A DNA stretch of 64,000 nt from Gossypium raimondii (taxonomy: Eukaryota; Streptophyta; Magnoliopsida; Malvales; Malvaceae), in NCBI RefSeq assembly GCF_025698545.1, contig NC_068576.1:55216094-55280093 (forward strand), in the 5' to 3' direction. This document shows positions 48,805 to 60,384 of the stretch, in pieces (position 1 is the first letter of the stretch; each line of letters opens with the position of its first letter). The notes beneath the pieces are model-generated. The model did not search any database and was not told the DNA's origin. It saw only the letters and a program-made list of their open reading frames with translations. The position numbers and the translations under genes are program-made.

Positions 48805-50890
48805 TATTTATAACATATATGTATTATTATATGAAATAATCAAATCAACTAATTACTACTCTATATACTTGCGAAATAAGTAGAAATAATTGTATTACTC
48901 CTTTTCAAGAGGTTGGGACTATCTTATCTGAGTAATAATTAGAAAGGCATGATATATAAATTATTTATGGTGATATTAAATAGTTGTTTTTTAGGGACTA
49001 CTCATTTGTGGGTAATGGGTAATTGAGATGTAATATAGTTCAGTAATAATTAAATATGTTGTTAAACTCTCTAGTAATGTTGAAATTTATGTTTGTATAA
49101 GTACTTTTTGTTGCCCATTTCCTTTTACTTCCTTGGTGTTGAGAATGTGTATATAAATCTATAGCTATATATACTGTATTGTTTTTTTACCACATCTTAT
49201 TTTCTCCAAGAAAGATGGATTAAGGACAATGGCAGCATGAATATAATAATTTATAGATACGCCATAAGGTTTTTTACAGGTTATAGGTAAAATTATATAT
49301 AATTATAAATAATACATTTGAATAAATTTAGTTAGTAATAATAATTACAAAATATAATTAAATTGATAATTAAAATATATCCGAACTAAATTAAAATAAA
49401 ATTTAACTATACAAAATTAAAAATAAAAAATTTTAAAAATCACTTATAATCTACATAAAATACCTCAAACTTATGATCTCAAATTTGGTATAGCTTCAAC
49501 CTTACCTTTTAAGTTAACGTCCAAAAGGGTTTGTAGCTATTATTTTATAAGTTATAGTACTCAAAGATATAAATTGAAACATCAAATTTTATTGTTCATC
49601 CATTGCTATTATTATGATATAATTTTATGTTGGATTATTTTTAAAATATAAGTATTTCAATTGTTATAAATAAAATATTGTAAATAATCAAAAGTTATAA
49701 TGTTTAGTGACTGATCAAGGTTTTACTATTCAAAAATGATAAGTTGTCGATTGTTACTAAAATTTAGGTTAGTTGATTATTAACAAAGAGTTATAATTAT
49801 TCAAGTAATACCTAATGAATACTTGTGTGCATTGTTAATAAATATGATTATCCAAATAGGCAATTACCGAATAATTATGTTTCTACGAGGATACACTAGA
49901 ACTCCCATAAATTAAGAAACAAATTCAATTTGCAAGAGATGCCAAAACATATCCAAAAACTCATGATGTTCCTTCTACTCTCCCTTTATCTACTATTCTT
50001 TTATTGTTCCATAAAAATTATTGCAAAAATTCTTTATAAAAATTTATATTCTTGTCGTACATGTGGTCACTAAAATTTATTATATTCTTAAGATTCATTT
50101 GCCATTAACTCTTTTGCACATGAAAATATAAATAAAAATAAATAAAACTTTTAAAAGATAACATGATTATATGTCTTAAAATTAATGTTAATTTCTCATA
50201 AATTTATTTTTAACCAAGCATTTTATCAACTAATCCAATCCTAAAAATATTATTATACAAAATACAAACAAATCAAGGTATTGATCACGCAAGAACAATG
50301 GCTTATATGGGGAAAAAAATGCTAAATCATCAATATCCTTACAACAGCACCGTATCTACAGTTTCTTTCCAGTATATCTAAACTTTATTTTAAGTAATTT
50401 ATATCAAGAACTGGATTTAGGATCTTGCAAGTCGACCATCAAATAATCAAGTTTGAATTTTCTTTTAAAAAGAACACTTTTGAAATTTGGATCTTGTTAC
50501 ATGCTTGCTGGAAAAATCTATTGGTAACAAATGCAAAAGATGTCGATAGCTTTATCTAATGTAGCATGTGGTTTCATTACTCGGGTTTGAAGTGAGTGGT
50601 ACTGGTAGATATGTATACTAAATTTAAAAAAAAAAAAAGAATTCATGAAGGATCATATTTTCTCATACGAATACGTTACGCTATGTGCTATTTTCAATAG
50701 TAAATTTCAAAAACAAATGCAGAGAAAAGAAAATAAAACAATAACACTCTGAATCATTAAAAGTTGCCTACATCAAGTTATCCAAAAGTGCTAGCTAATC
50801 ATATACAGTTTCCATTATGCATACTACTGTGAAATCTACGTGTTCATATATATATATATATATATATATACACAACTGATTAAGTAAAAT
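48805..50890. other. AT-rich spacer between PSY-type gene and TAP38
   Basis: The first 350 bases are probably 3' UTR. The rest is AT-rich, with a (TA)n microsatellite at about 50846-50870. No gene was found. Confidence 0.55.
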
Positions 50891-53800
50891 TCAAAAAGAA
50901 ACCTGAGATGACAACCATATTCCAAGTGACACAACCCCTACTGTAGCTATAGCTTGGCCAAATTCAAACAGAAAATTTTGTTGCTCAACTGGCAATTTCT
51001 GCCATTCAGTATGCCTGTGCAAAGGTCAAATCAAGGGAACACAAAACTTAACAGGGGCAGTATGATCTCATATACATATACATATATACACGAGAATATT
51101 ATGTAAATCCCAAACTAGCAAGACCAACAGCATTTTTCACTTAATAGTAATTTCTTTGTAGTTCCTATTTTGTTTTCCCTCAAGCTACCATCTAATGTTG
51201 CAATAAAGGACCAGACTGTTCTTTCTAGTTTTGAAGATTATATAGGATTTTGATTCATAGTAACTGCTCATGTAATTTAGCTGGTGGCTGACTGGCTGCA
51301 ATAAAGACTTTAAGGAGGGAAAGTATTGGTAATGGTTAGTTTAAAGACTAATATCATAACTACGCATTAATTATTCAATAAGGAGGGAAAAAAGAAAACT
51401 AATCGTTGGTTTTCTAGTAGAGGTTGATCCAAATATTATCCTGTCAGCTCAGCTTAAACTCTACAAAAGCATAGCAGCAATTATTACTGGTAGGGAAAGC
51501 TGCATACCCGAAATCAGCTATGATAATGCTGACATTGTCTTCTGAGCCTTTATCCTGCATGGTAAGATACGATTTCTATGGTTACTGAAACTGGTGCAGC
51601 ACAAACGTATGTATAAGTAAAATGAATTCAAAGATACAGATAACTCTTGCAATTGATTACCAGAGCGGCTTGTGCAAGTGCATCACATGCTACCTGAATC
51701 AGGAATAAGGAGAAAATTAGAACTAAACCGAGGTAAGAATATCATCTGCAAGCTTATAAACATCTGATAAGAACTAGAGGATATGATATAGTTAGTAGTG
51801 GTGATGTTCGGTATAATGTAAAAGTCACCTGAACATCTCCATGTTCTCGTAATTGATTTCGAACAAAAGCAACTGCGTCCGAACTGAAAGAAGAAAATCA
51901 TAGGTCTCTCAGAGTCGCATCCTTTCCAAACTGAATTTACAGCATACTAATAATACAACTTCATACGCAACAGCAAGAGTTAAAAAGCAAATATAGATAA
52001 CAAAACCTGTTTATGTAATCCCATAAACCATCAGATGCCAACAGGACAAATTCTGCATCTGATCCAAGAGCTACTTTAAAAGTGTCTGGAGATGCTATGA
52101 CCAAGTCATCATTGAACACTACACTGAAATAAAATAAACATTGATAAACAAACAATCTTGTAAGTTTCAAACACGTTTGAAATAAATCAAATGGTCATCT
52201 CACTTATGCTAATTAAGAAAAACCACTTCAGCTAGATGTTACTGTAATAAATCTGACTTGTAAAGCATAAACAAAGGCTAAATGAACCTATATCAAAAGA
52301 GGGAAGAGGAAACAAAGGATCCGTCGAAGACATACCGAGAAATAAATTTTTCAGACCATCTCTTTTCTTCAACTCCCTTCTTCAGCATTCTGAGCAAATG
52401 ATCCCAAACCATTGGCATTATTATATATGCTTGAAATGTACAGAAAATATACAGAAACTACTATGAAAGAAGACTTTAAATTGAGAGAAAGGAAAGAACC
52501 GAACTCATTCTTCTTCGTTTTAAATCGAGTGTCGCCAAAAGCACGGGATACAGCTATGTCACCACAAATCCTACCATTGCTAATCTATATATGGACATTA
52601 CAGAAGAAAATAGTTTATGATCAGAGCAGTGTGAGTAAGACAAATTTGTTTGAGGCACTAGAGTTTCTGATAAAGTTTTAATATAACTTAAGATGTGATA
52701 ATTCTCATTTGAGCTAGAAGGATCAATGATATAACTACTTCAGAAAAGAAAATCATCAAGAACAGAAAAAGAAAAAAAAAACATAATTTAAAAAAACACA
52801 CCCATCCACCTGCTTCTCTGATTCTTCTAATTTCTTGCAAAGAGGCCTTGTTGCTGCCATAGGGTCGATGAGAATCAGTCAAGACTTGTACTTTTCCAGC
52901 ACAAGACAAAACCTGCATCAATGTATCAGCTGAAAAAAGAATGAAAAAGTGATATAATCCCCTTAAAGAGTAAAGGGTTTATTGAAGAAGAGTCGGAGCA
53001 GTTTATTGAAGGTTATCCTCAGCACAGTAGCAAAAGTAAGGGAAAAACAAAAAGTTTCTGAAAACAAGGCAAAAGCCTTAGCTGGTTCTCAAAATGGTTT
53101 CAAAATCTTGAGTTAAGTTGTACAGGAGCATGGACAGAGTAGTACTGATGCGCAAAGTGATGTCGAGCTAAAGGCGAAACAAGAAATAATTCCTATTTCA
53201 TACTTATCCAAAAATAAATAAAAATAACGGATTTTTCTGTCTAATTCCCAAAGTGCTACTATTTTTTTGGAAACTCAGAAGTATTAGCGTTAAGGATTCT
53301 AATGTGAAAAAACAGCTTTAATTCAAACACTGAAATAGGAATAGGCATCCATACCACACAAGAATCACCAACATGAGAAATGAAGAGCACTTCATTTCCA
53401 ATTAACATGACTGTGGCGGTTGAACCGGATTCATCGTCGCCGTCTCCAATCTTTTCAAGCCTTCAACAAAATGAAACACCAGCTAATCCTTCAACCAATA
53501 ATATACAAAAATCTAAAATCATATTAAGACTACAAAATTAAACTAAAATCCATTTTCAATATCTGTAAGTTCCAAAGCATATTTCAATCTTTTACTCACC
53601 AGTTGAGCAACTTTTTATCAGCATTTTGAAAAGCTTCCGCTAACCCCTTCTTAATAGCGTTGAAATCTCCTTCGTTCAACAAAATTCCACCTTGTAAAGC
53701 TGTAACACACTCTTTGTACAGCTCATCCCTGTTTTAATCAAAACCATCTCAAATCAATCAGTATTTCCTAATAAAATCACAATAGAAACCAATAATACTA

Positions 53801-54155
53801 ATAATTCGCATATGTAATTACCATACCTGAGATACTTGACGGAAGCTACGCCGCCATGGCCATCAAAGACGGCAGCGAACGAGAATCCATCAAGACCGTC
53901 CGATCGTATAACTAAATCATCCTCCATCTCTTCGCGCCTGCCCTGCACACTCGTCGACCCCCAACGGATCCCGGAAACATCCGTTAGCGAAGAAGGAGCG
54001 TTGATTGCAATCGCGGAGCAACGGCAGGGGCTTCTTGGACTAGATCTTATCGCCGTTGTTGCGGTTAGTTGGTTCCTGTAAGCGATTTTGGGATTGGAGA
54101 TGAAATTGAACTCGATTGCAAGGAATCTCTGTAACTGATGAGTCGGTAACGCCAT
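50891..54155 (-). CDS. TAP38/PPH1: Thylakoid PP2C protein phosphatase TAP38/PPH1, eleven exons
   Basis: TAP38/PPH1 removes phosphate from light-harvesting complex II and drives the return from state 2 to state 1 in photosynthesis. Exons (- strand): 53827-54155, 53600-53728, 53355-53460, 52802-52912, 52505-52584, 52336-52389, 52007-52123, 51829-51883, 51661-51693, 51508-51554 and 50891-51014. Together they encode 394 aa, close to the Arabidopsis protein. The start [11 protein letters not shown] begins a plastid transit peptide. PP2C motifs are [13 protein letters not shown] (98-102), [28 protein letters not shown] and [12 protein letters not shown], all with metal-binding Asp residues. A C-terminal hydrophobic anchor ([15 protein letters not shown]) fits thylakoid attachment. 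The exon 5 donor (GTTCGG) is unusual but the phase holds. The match to the named gene is from the N-terminal and C-terminal text as well as the domain. Confidence 0.9.
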
Positions 54156-54239
54156 AACTTTTAGTTGACTCAGTGAGGTGAACCGCTGAGTCAAAGTGGA
54201 TGATGAGTTGAAATTCCCGAGTTTCCGTTTTGAGAGGAT

Positions 54240-54900
54240 GATGAGAGAAACTCTCTCCTCTGTTAACTGTTTGGCGAAGATAAGAGAGTGAAATTAAGCC
54301 TCTAACTGATTTTACGGATTGTATTCCACGTGGGCTGAAATCTTCTACGGATTTTCTCACTGCACTTTAAGATAGTATTCTATATTCTATTTTCTATATT
54401 AAGCCACGTCAGATAATAAAATAATTTTTCATTTTCTTCGGCCTTTTCATTGGCTGGATTACTTCCTTTAATGCATAGAGAAAAATGCCCGACTCCTTGC
54501 TTTCCAAACCCATTTCCAGTCAGTAGACGTTTTGATCCGGATTTAGAGGATCCAATCCCATCACATGGTAACAGACCCAACTCCAAGTATCAACCGCATA
54601 GGGATACTAGCAAACTATCCCTATTATGGTAAAAGCCACCTGGAATCAGTGGAACATTTGTTCCGTCACCGTCTTGTGAGTAATAGGCTCTGGGAAGCTT
54701 TGGCTAGTGACAGTCAACATGAACCCGGCCCGGCCCGGCCCGGCCCAGAATAACTCTACCTCTTCCTATATTCCCTCAAGTCTCCTGGAAACCGCCTGCT
54801 GTCAGAACCATCAATATCAACGCCGATAGCTCCTCAATCAGAAATTTGGGCAAAGGAGGAGAAAGGGTTATTTTAAGGAATCATAAGGGAGAATGAATCA
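54240..54900. other. Upstream region of TAP38, no gene supported
   Basis: This is promoter and leader sequence of TAP38, then spacer. A GGCCC/GCCCG microsatellite (about five units) lies at 54724-54746. Short open frames here have no recognisable content. Confidence 0.45.
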
Positions 54901-54929
54901 GTGGGTCATGTAAACATATTCCTTGAATC

Positions 54930-55200
54930 ACAAGCATTGAAGCGGAGCTATGGGCAATTAAGGATGGATTGCACTCAGCATTAAAAATATTAATGTTGAG
55001 AGTGATTCTGAAATTTCTATTAAACTGATTGAGATTGATAATGCAAATATTATTGCGCTTTCCCTTCTTGTTAATGATTGCAGGTCTTTCTTGCTTAAGT
55101 TTACCAAAGGTTCACTCAAGTAGAGAGGAATCAATGTGCGGATAAGTTGGCTCGATTAGGGAGCGGCTTTCGACAGGATTATTCAAACACCTTTTGTGTA
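54930..55200 (+). pseudogene. LINE-type RNase H domain remnant
   Basis: Fragments in shifting frames read AELWAIKDGLHSALKIL and, near 55125-55175, VERNQCADKLARLGSGF. This is the C-terminal signature of the RNase H-like domain found at the 3' end of plant LINE reverse transcriptases (xxREANxxADxLAxxG). Frameshifts and stops are present between them, and no reverse transcriptase domain is visible upstream. It is a decayed 3' fragment. Confidence 0.6.
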
Positions 55201-56400
55201 TTTGTCGGGTTTCCCTTAATACAATTAAGGCATTGTTGAAATCTGATGCCTATTGTTGTTATTTGTATCGATCCTTATTTTGATTTTTAAAATGAGGATG
55301 TTGGAAGAATATTGGAGAGAAGAGGCGAGAGTTGGAAATTTAGTTAGGCAAGAGGGTATCTTGACCCCTTTTAGGCACGCCCAAAGTTTTTATGGGGATT
55401 TTCTTTTATAATTCCTAACATATTACATATTGCTCACATATAGTTTCAAACAATTTTAATGATTTGATCTAGTCAGATCTTGGACTCGCAAGTGTCTCAA
55501 CTCACAAATTGATCCTTCTTAATCAAAAGCTTAGATACATGAAATCATAAGCACATAAAGTGGGCTCGCTAATATATAACACTTCTATTTTTCTAATTAA
55601 CAAATAGAAGTTTTAACCCTCGCAAAAAATGACGTGTATATCATATTTAAATTTTGACTTAATTGAATAATAAACTTTTAAATTTTACTCTCTTTTTTTT
55701 GTATTATTCATGTTTATTTTATAGTTTGTGTTCAGGTTCGTGGTTGTCTCTCCTAATAATGTCATCTCCACGGTTAAAATTTGCGTTCTTCTTTGGAAAT
55801 ACAATGTATCTTACAATTACACCCAACACTTGTTGATAACTACATCTTTTTTTCTAATTAAGTAGTAAACATTTTTATTGGTTAAACCAAATACTTAAAT
55901 TATAATTTCATAACTATTATGGCCTCAACTGTTATCTCCGTATTAGAAAAATTCCTTCAACCAATCAGAAATTGACATGATATTTTAATTATATACAAAA
56001 TTTAATTTCGATTGACTTTGATTTTCTTTAATGGAGGATAATAGTTTAACCTATAATTTAATACGTGACCAAAAAATTTAGATATTTAAATAAATTAAAA
56101 GGTATAGTTTAAACGCTTATTATATAATTAAAGCTTACACCTTTTATTTTGGACTGCACAAAAGTGAAATGTCAACAAAAGATATATTTAAAATAAGTCA
56201 TATAAATATGAAAATAATAATTATCCAGTCCAGATCGAATTATTTAATTCATCAGACCATAACTTATTTCATATTACTTTCTTATTTTATTTTAAATTAT
56301 TTAATCATACCATAACTTTAGTCGCAAAATCTAATATTCTTTTAATTTGTTTACCTTAAATTACAAATTATCTTAAAACAAAATAAATTTCACACCATGT
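55200..56400. other. AT-rich spacer
   Basis: No gene was recognised. This is possibly trailing sequence of the LINE fragment in its first 200 bases. Confidence 0.5.
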
Positions 56401-57075
56401 ACAATACTCTGTCTAGTATCAATATTATATCAATCCAAATCATTCATTGGGTGTGGAATATATTAATAATATTTACATGGTCCCCAAACTATCAAAATAT
56501 CAATATAATATCAATCAAGTCATTCTATCAACCTAATCGATGTAGAATATATTAAAAACACTTGTATTAAATTTTAAACACGCCAGCACGTTCTAACCAA
56601 TTCATCAAAATATTAGATATCATATCAATCACGTCTTTCTATCAACTTAACTAATATGGAACATATTAAAAACATTTGCATCAAATTTTAAACACACGTG
56701 CACTGAATAATTCGATTTTTAAATTGATCCCAAACTTCACTCATTCCTCAAAATACCAATAACATATCAATCAAGTCCTTCTATCAACCTAATTAACGTG
56801 GAATATGTTAAAAATACTTGCATCAAATTTTAAACACGAATTTTAAATTGATACCAAACTTCAAAACATTTTAACTCATTCCTCAAAATATCAATAATAT
56901 ATCAAGCTGATGTAGAATATATTCAAATTTCATCACATGCGCACCGAATAATTCAAATTTTATATTGATCCAAACTTCAAAATATTCTGACTAATTCCCC
57001 AAAACATCAACACCATATCAATCAAATCCTTCTATCAAACTAACTAGAGTGGAACATTCTGAAAACACATGAATC
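56400..57075. repeat. Degenerate tandem repeat, unit about 115-150 bp, about five copies
   Basis: The recurring order is 'catcaaaatatcaatantatatcaatcaagtc', 'ttctatcaac-taactaa', 'gtggaatatattaaaa-cacttgcatcaaattttaaacacg' and 'attgat-ccaaacttc'. Copies begin near 56400, 56490, 56605, 56750, 56880 and 56995, with deletions between them. It lies about 260 bp beyond the pTAC7 stop codon. Confidence 0.75.
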
Positions 57076-57333
57076 AACAGGTGCACTGTATGAACAGCTT
57101 AAATTTGACATATTAGAAAACAGACAATATCGTTAAAACTTGGGAGTTAATTCTTTTAAAAAATATGTTAAATCTGAACTGTCCATGTGATGATTTCAAG
57201 TTTAAAATTTGATACGTAGCCAATTAAACCATTTAGACATGAAATGTTTCAAAGGAAGAAAATCTTGATCATCATGTACACTAGCATTCAACCTATTACA
57301 GTCTTAAAACACATATGTTACCTTTAAAACCTT

Positions 57334-59044
57334 TTATGTAAATTCTTCCTTCAAATAAGTAGGTCCAGGCTTGAAAGGGTCAGATTCGGCATAAGCATCC
57401 GGCCGGTAAAACCCCGAATCATTGACACGGTTACTGAGCACATGAAGTATAGCTTTCTTCGAACCTCCGTATTCATCCCGGTTATTCTCAACATATTCTT
57501 TGGCCTCAGCCGCTACATCATTCACAAAATCAAAACGATTGTCCTCAGATAGCAACAGTCTCTCAATGTCCATCGTCAACAGTTTCCCTCCTTCCCTTAT
57601 CTTCCGAACTTGCTCCTCTAAGAACGGCATCCTCTCCAACTTGTACTGCAACATTTCATCCTTCTTCGCCTGCATAAAAACACAAAGGTAGATCAAAAAC
57701 GTCAAAAACATTGCCACAAAAATGCCCTCAAGCATAATATTTTTCATCACAATGGCAAAAGACCAAAGACAAAGCTCGAAATTCATTTCGATGTGATCAA
57801 GATCCTAAATGCAGGAAGATTTCCACCGAATATGAGAATGTGAAACTTGAACTAACACTTATTACATAACAGCATTCATCCCAATTTCACTGAAATGCAA
57901 TCATTATGGATTTAATAGATGAAAATGAAATAAAATAACCCTTCATCCCACCGATACAATACCGAAAATTTCCTGGAAATCAGGAACCAAAAGGAAAACA
58001 ATAAGAAAAACGACGGTAAATATACCTAGCAGGTCCCTTTATTATTAAATGGATCAATTTAGTCCCTATACTATTAAAAAAATCAAATAAGTCCAAATTT
58101 CAACTAAGTTAACATTTACTATTTAAAATCTCCATTTATTGTTAACAGAATTAATATTTTGAAAGCTTTTATGGTTTTGCAAATGAAAAAATGATTTTCA
58201 TGTCATTTTTTAACAGTAAATGTTAACTATGTTACAATTTGACTTTATTTAGTTCTTTTTAATAGTACAGGGATTAAATTGATAAATTTAATAGTTGAGG
58301 GACTAGTTTGATCCTGTCCCTATAATAGAGGGACTTAGCAGTTAGCAGGTACTTTGACAAAAAAAAATTCATTCATATATTTGCTACTGAAAAAAAAGGA
58401 CGAATGCTCAAACAGTATCAGTCTCCAGCATAAAAAATTGATAAGATTGAATTTTATCTTATAAATTCACATTAAAAAAACAGTATCCTCACTCAGCTAA
58501 TCCAAATTTTAAGCCAATTAGACATTTCTTTAAATAATCTTCAACTGTTCATTTATTTATTTATTTATTTATTTTGAAAAAGAAATCAATTTACCGACAA
58601 ATTGGAACTAGAAATTAACAAATTTATCATATATACAAGAAAAGAAAGAAGTTGGAAATAAAAATATATATACCAATTTTCTCCGGCGCCAAACCCGACG
58701 ACCACCGCCCTCACTTTTTAACCGGGAAACAACCTGAAAAAATATATATTTATCATAAAATAAAATAAAAATATTTTTCGGGTAATTTAACAGTACAAGT
58801 AAAATACGGGTTTGGAAATACAAAACCTGTGAGTTTAAATGGTGGGTGTTGAGACGAAATGAATTAGTCCCTGCTCTCGCTTGGGTCTGCTAAAAAATCC
58901 CCAAAAAAAATTAATTTAAATTTACAAAGAAAATGGTGAGACCAAATTCGGAAAAGAAAAAATGGGTGAACCTGTTACCGATTTAAGTAGCGATGGTGGC
59001 ACTGAAGAAGCAATGGAAGTTGGATTGGAAATAGCAAAGGCCAT
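57334..59044 (-). CDS. PTAC7: Plastid transcriptionally active protein 7 (pTAC7), four exons
   Basis: Exons (- strand) 58979-59044, 58827-58886, 58674-58733 and 57334-57669 give 173 aa, near the size I remember for Arabidopsis pTAC7 (about 161). pTAC7 is a small protein of the plastid-encoded RNA polymerase complex and nucleoid, needed for plastid transcription and chloroplast development. Residues 1 to about 45 are Ser/Thr-rich and lack acidic residues (MAFAISNPTSIASSVPPSLL), as expected for a transit peptide. Then follow the basic GGGRRVWRRRKL and the conserved KKDEMLQYKLERMPFLEEQVRKI. The remaining blocks are LTMDIERLLL, EYVENNRDEYGGSKKAI and VNDSGFYRPDAY. There is no known enzymatic domain. 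The N-terminal M at 57786 of a longer open frame is intronic, since its TTATGCAG is the acceptor of exon 4. An inverted-repeat element lies in intron 3. Confidence 0.87.
58020..58352. mobile_element. MITE-like inverted-repeat element in pTAC7 intron 3
   Basis: Left end 'acctagcaggtccctttattattaaatgg' and 'gtccctatactattaaaaa' match in reverse complement the right end 'tttttaatagtacagggattaa...gagggactt...agcaggtac'. The arms are imperfect but extend for most of about 330 bp, with no ORF. It lies wholly inside the 1004-bp intron between 57670 and 58673. Confidence 0.7.
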
Positions 59045-60384
59045 GGCCTTACACTGCACTCTCTGGAACGCTTGAAGCTCGAGCTATGATGGTTTACGAT
59101 TAGGACAGCTCAATTCTTGTTTACACTACAGTTGTGGATAAATAGGTGAGAGCCTAGTGTTCTAAACGGCAAATATACATGCCGTTTCATTTGGTACTCC
59201 ATGATATCCCAAAAAAAAAAAAAAAACGCAGATTCCAGAGTTTAGCTCTAGCATTTTGTATGAGTTCTCCTTTGGATCAATTATTTAATTCGATATTTCC
59301 AATAAATTAAAATTTATAACTTCAAAAAAACAACTACTTTTAATGTCAACAAATTTTAAATTTTAAAATATTAGAATTCAGATTTTGTCCTTATCATTTC
59401 TTCTCAATCTTGTATAAAAGAAAAAATATTGTAGTAATATTCATTATTTTTAAAGATTTTTCTAACTGAAACATATTATCTATCCAATTAGAGATTTTAT
59501 AATAGTATAGGTAAATATAAATATAGATGATTAACCCTTATTCTTGAGGATTTTAACTGTACCCTCTTTATTAATTTAACCATTAGGATTTTAACTGTAC
59601 CCTCTTTATTAATTTAACCATTCTCTCATTCTACTCGCTCACATTCTTTAAGAGGTTGAAAATTGAACTAGGCAAAAGCAATTAGCCATAATGACTTTAA
59701 AAAATTGTTTTCTGTTAAATTATATAATTTGATAATTACAATTTATAATATTAAAGAAATTAAAAAAAACGAAAGAATTAAAAGGAAAATTCAGACTTTT
59801 CCATTAATATAAGAAGCTATTGGTAAATAGAGACTTTCAGACATTGCCAAAGGTTTTTTTCAGCTTCTACATGTGATGAAGTCAAAACAATGTCAATACA
59901 TCGATTGCCTTGTCTGCCACGTCAAACTTCATACGACAGTCTAAACAGTGTTCATTTAATAGCCGAACTAAACTACTATTAATTGAGTTAACCGAAATTA
60001 TATGTATATAAGAGAAACTTACTGGTAGATGATGCAGTGGGCAAGTTCCTGTAAAAGTTTTGAGCAACGAAAATAACTGCAGTCTTTCTTCTTCATTCAG
60101 GAAAAAATTGAAGCATTGCAGGGAAAAGACCAAGACAGAGAGAATCCCTCATGTTCTAATTTACAATGGAGCACTCTCACCCTTCTCACAGTTCTTAATC
60201 TAAAACACCGATTTTAAAGACAAGACATATTCGTTTGTTTTTTATGCCCTACATGACACTGAACAAATCCTCATTATAACTCCAGAACCATACATCTGGA
60301 GATAATCGGATAATGTACGAGAAAACTTTTTTAACATGCCATCCCCCATACAGACAAGACAGCTCCGAGTTCCAGCATTTATCT
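59045..60384. other. Spacer between pTAC7 and RCF3, with a 38-bp tandem duplication
   Basis: The first part is the promoter and leader region of pTAC7, and the last few hundred bases are probably RCF3 3' UTR. A perfect 38-bp direct duplication (aggattttaactgtaccc...) occupies 59547-59584 and 59585-59622. No gene was recognised. Confidence 0.55.

Noticed and set aside
54040..54586. - strand frames upstream of TAP38
   Set aside because: Overlap the TAP38 leader and promoter in other frames; no homology recognised.
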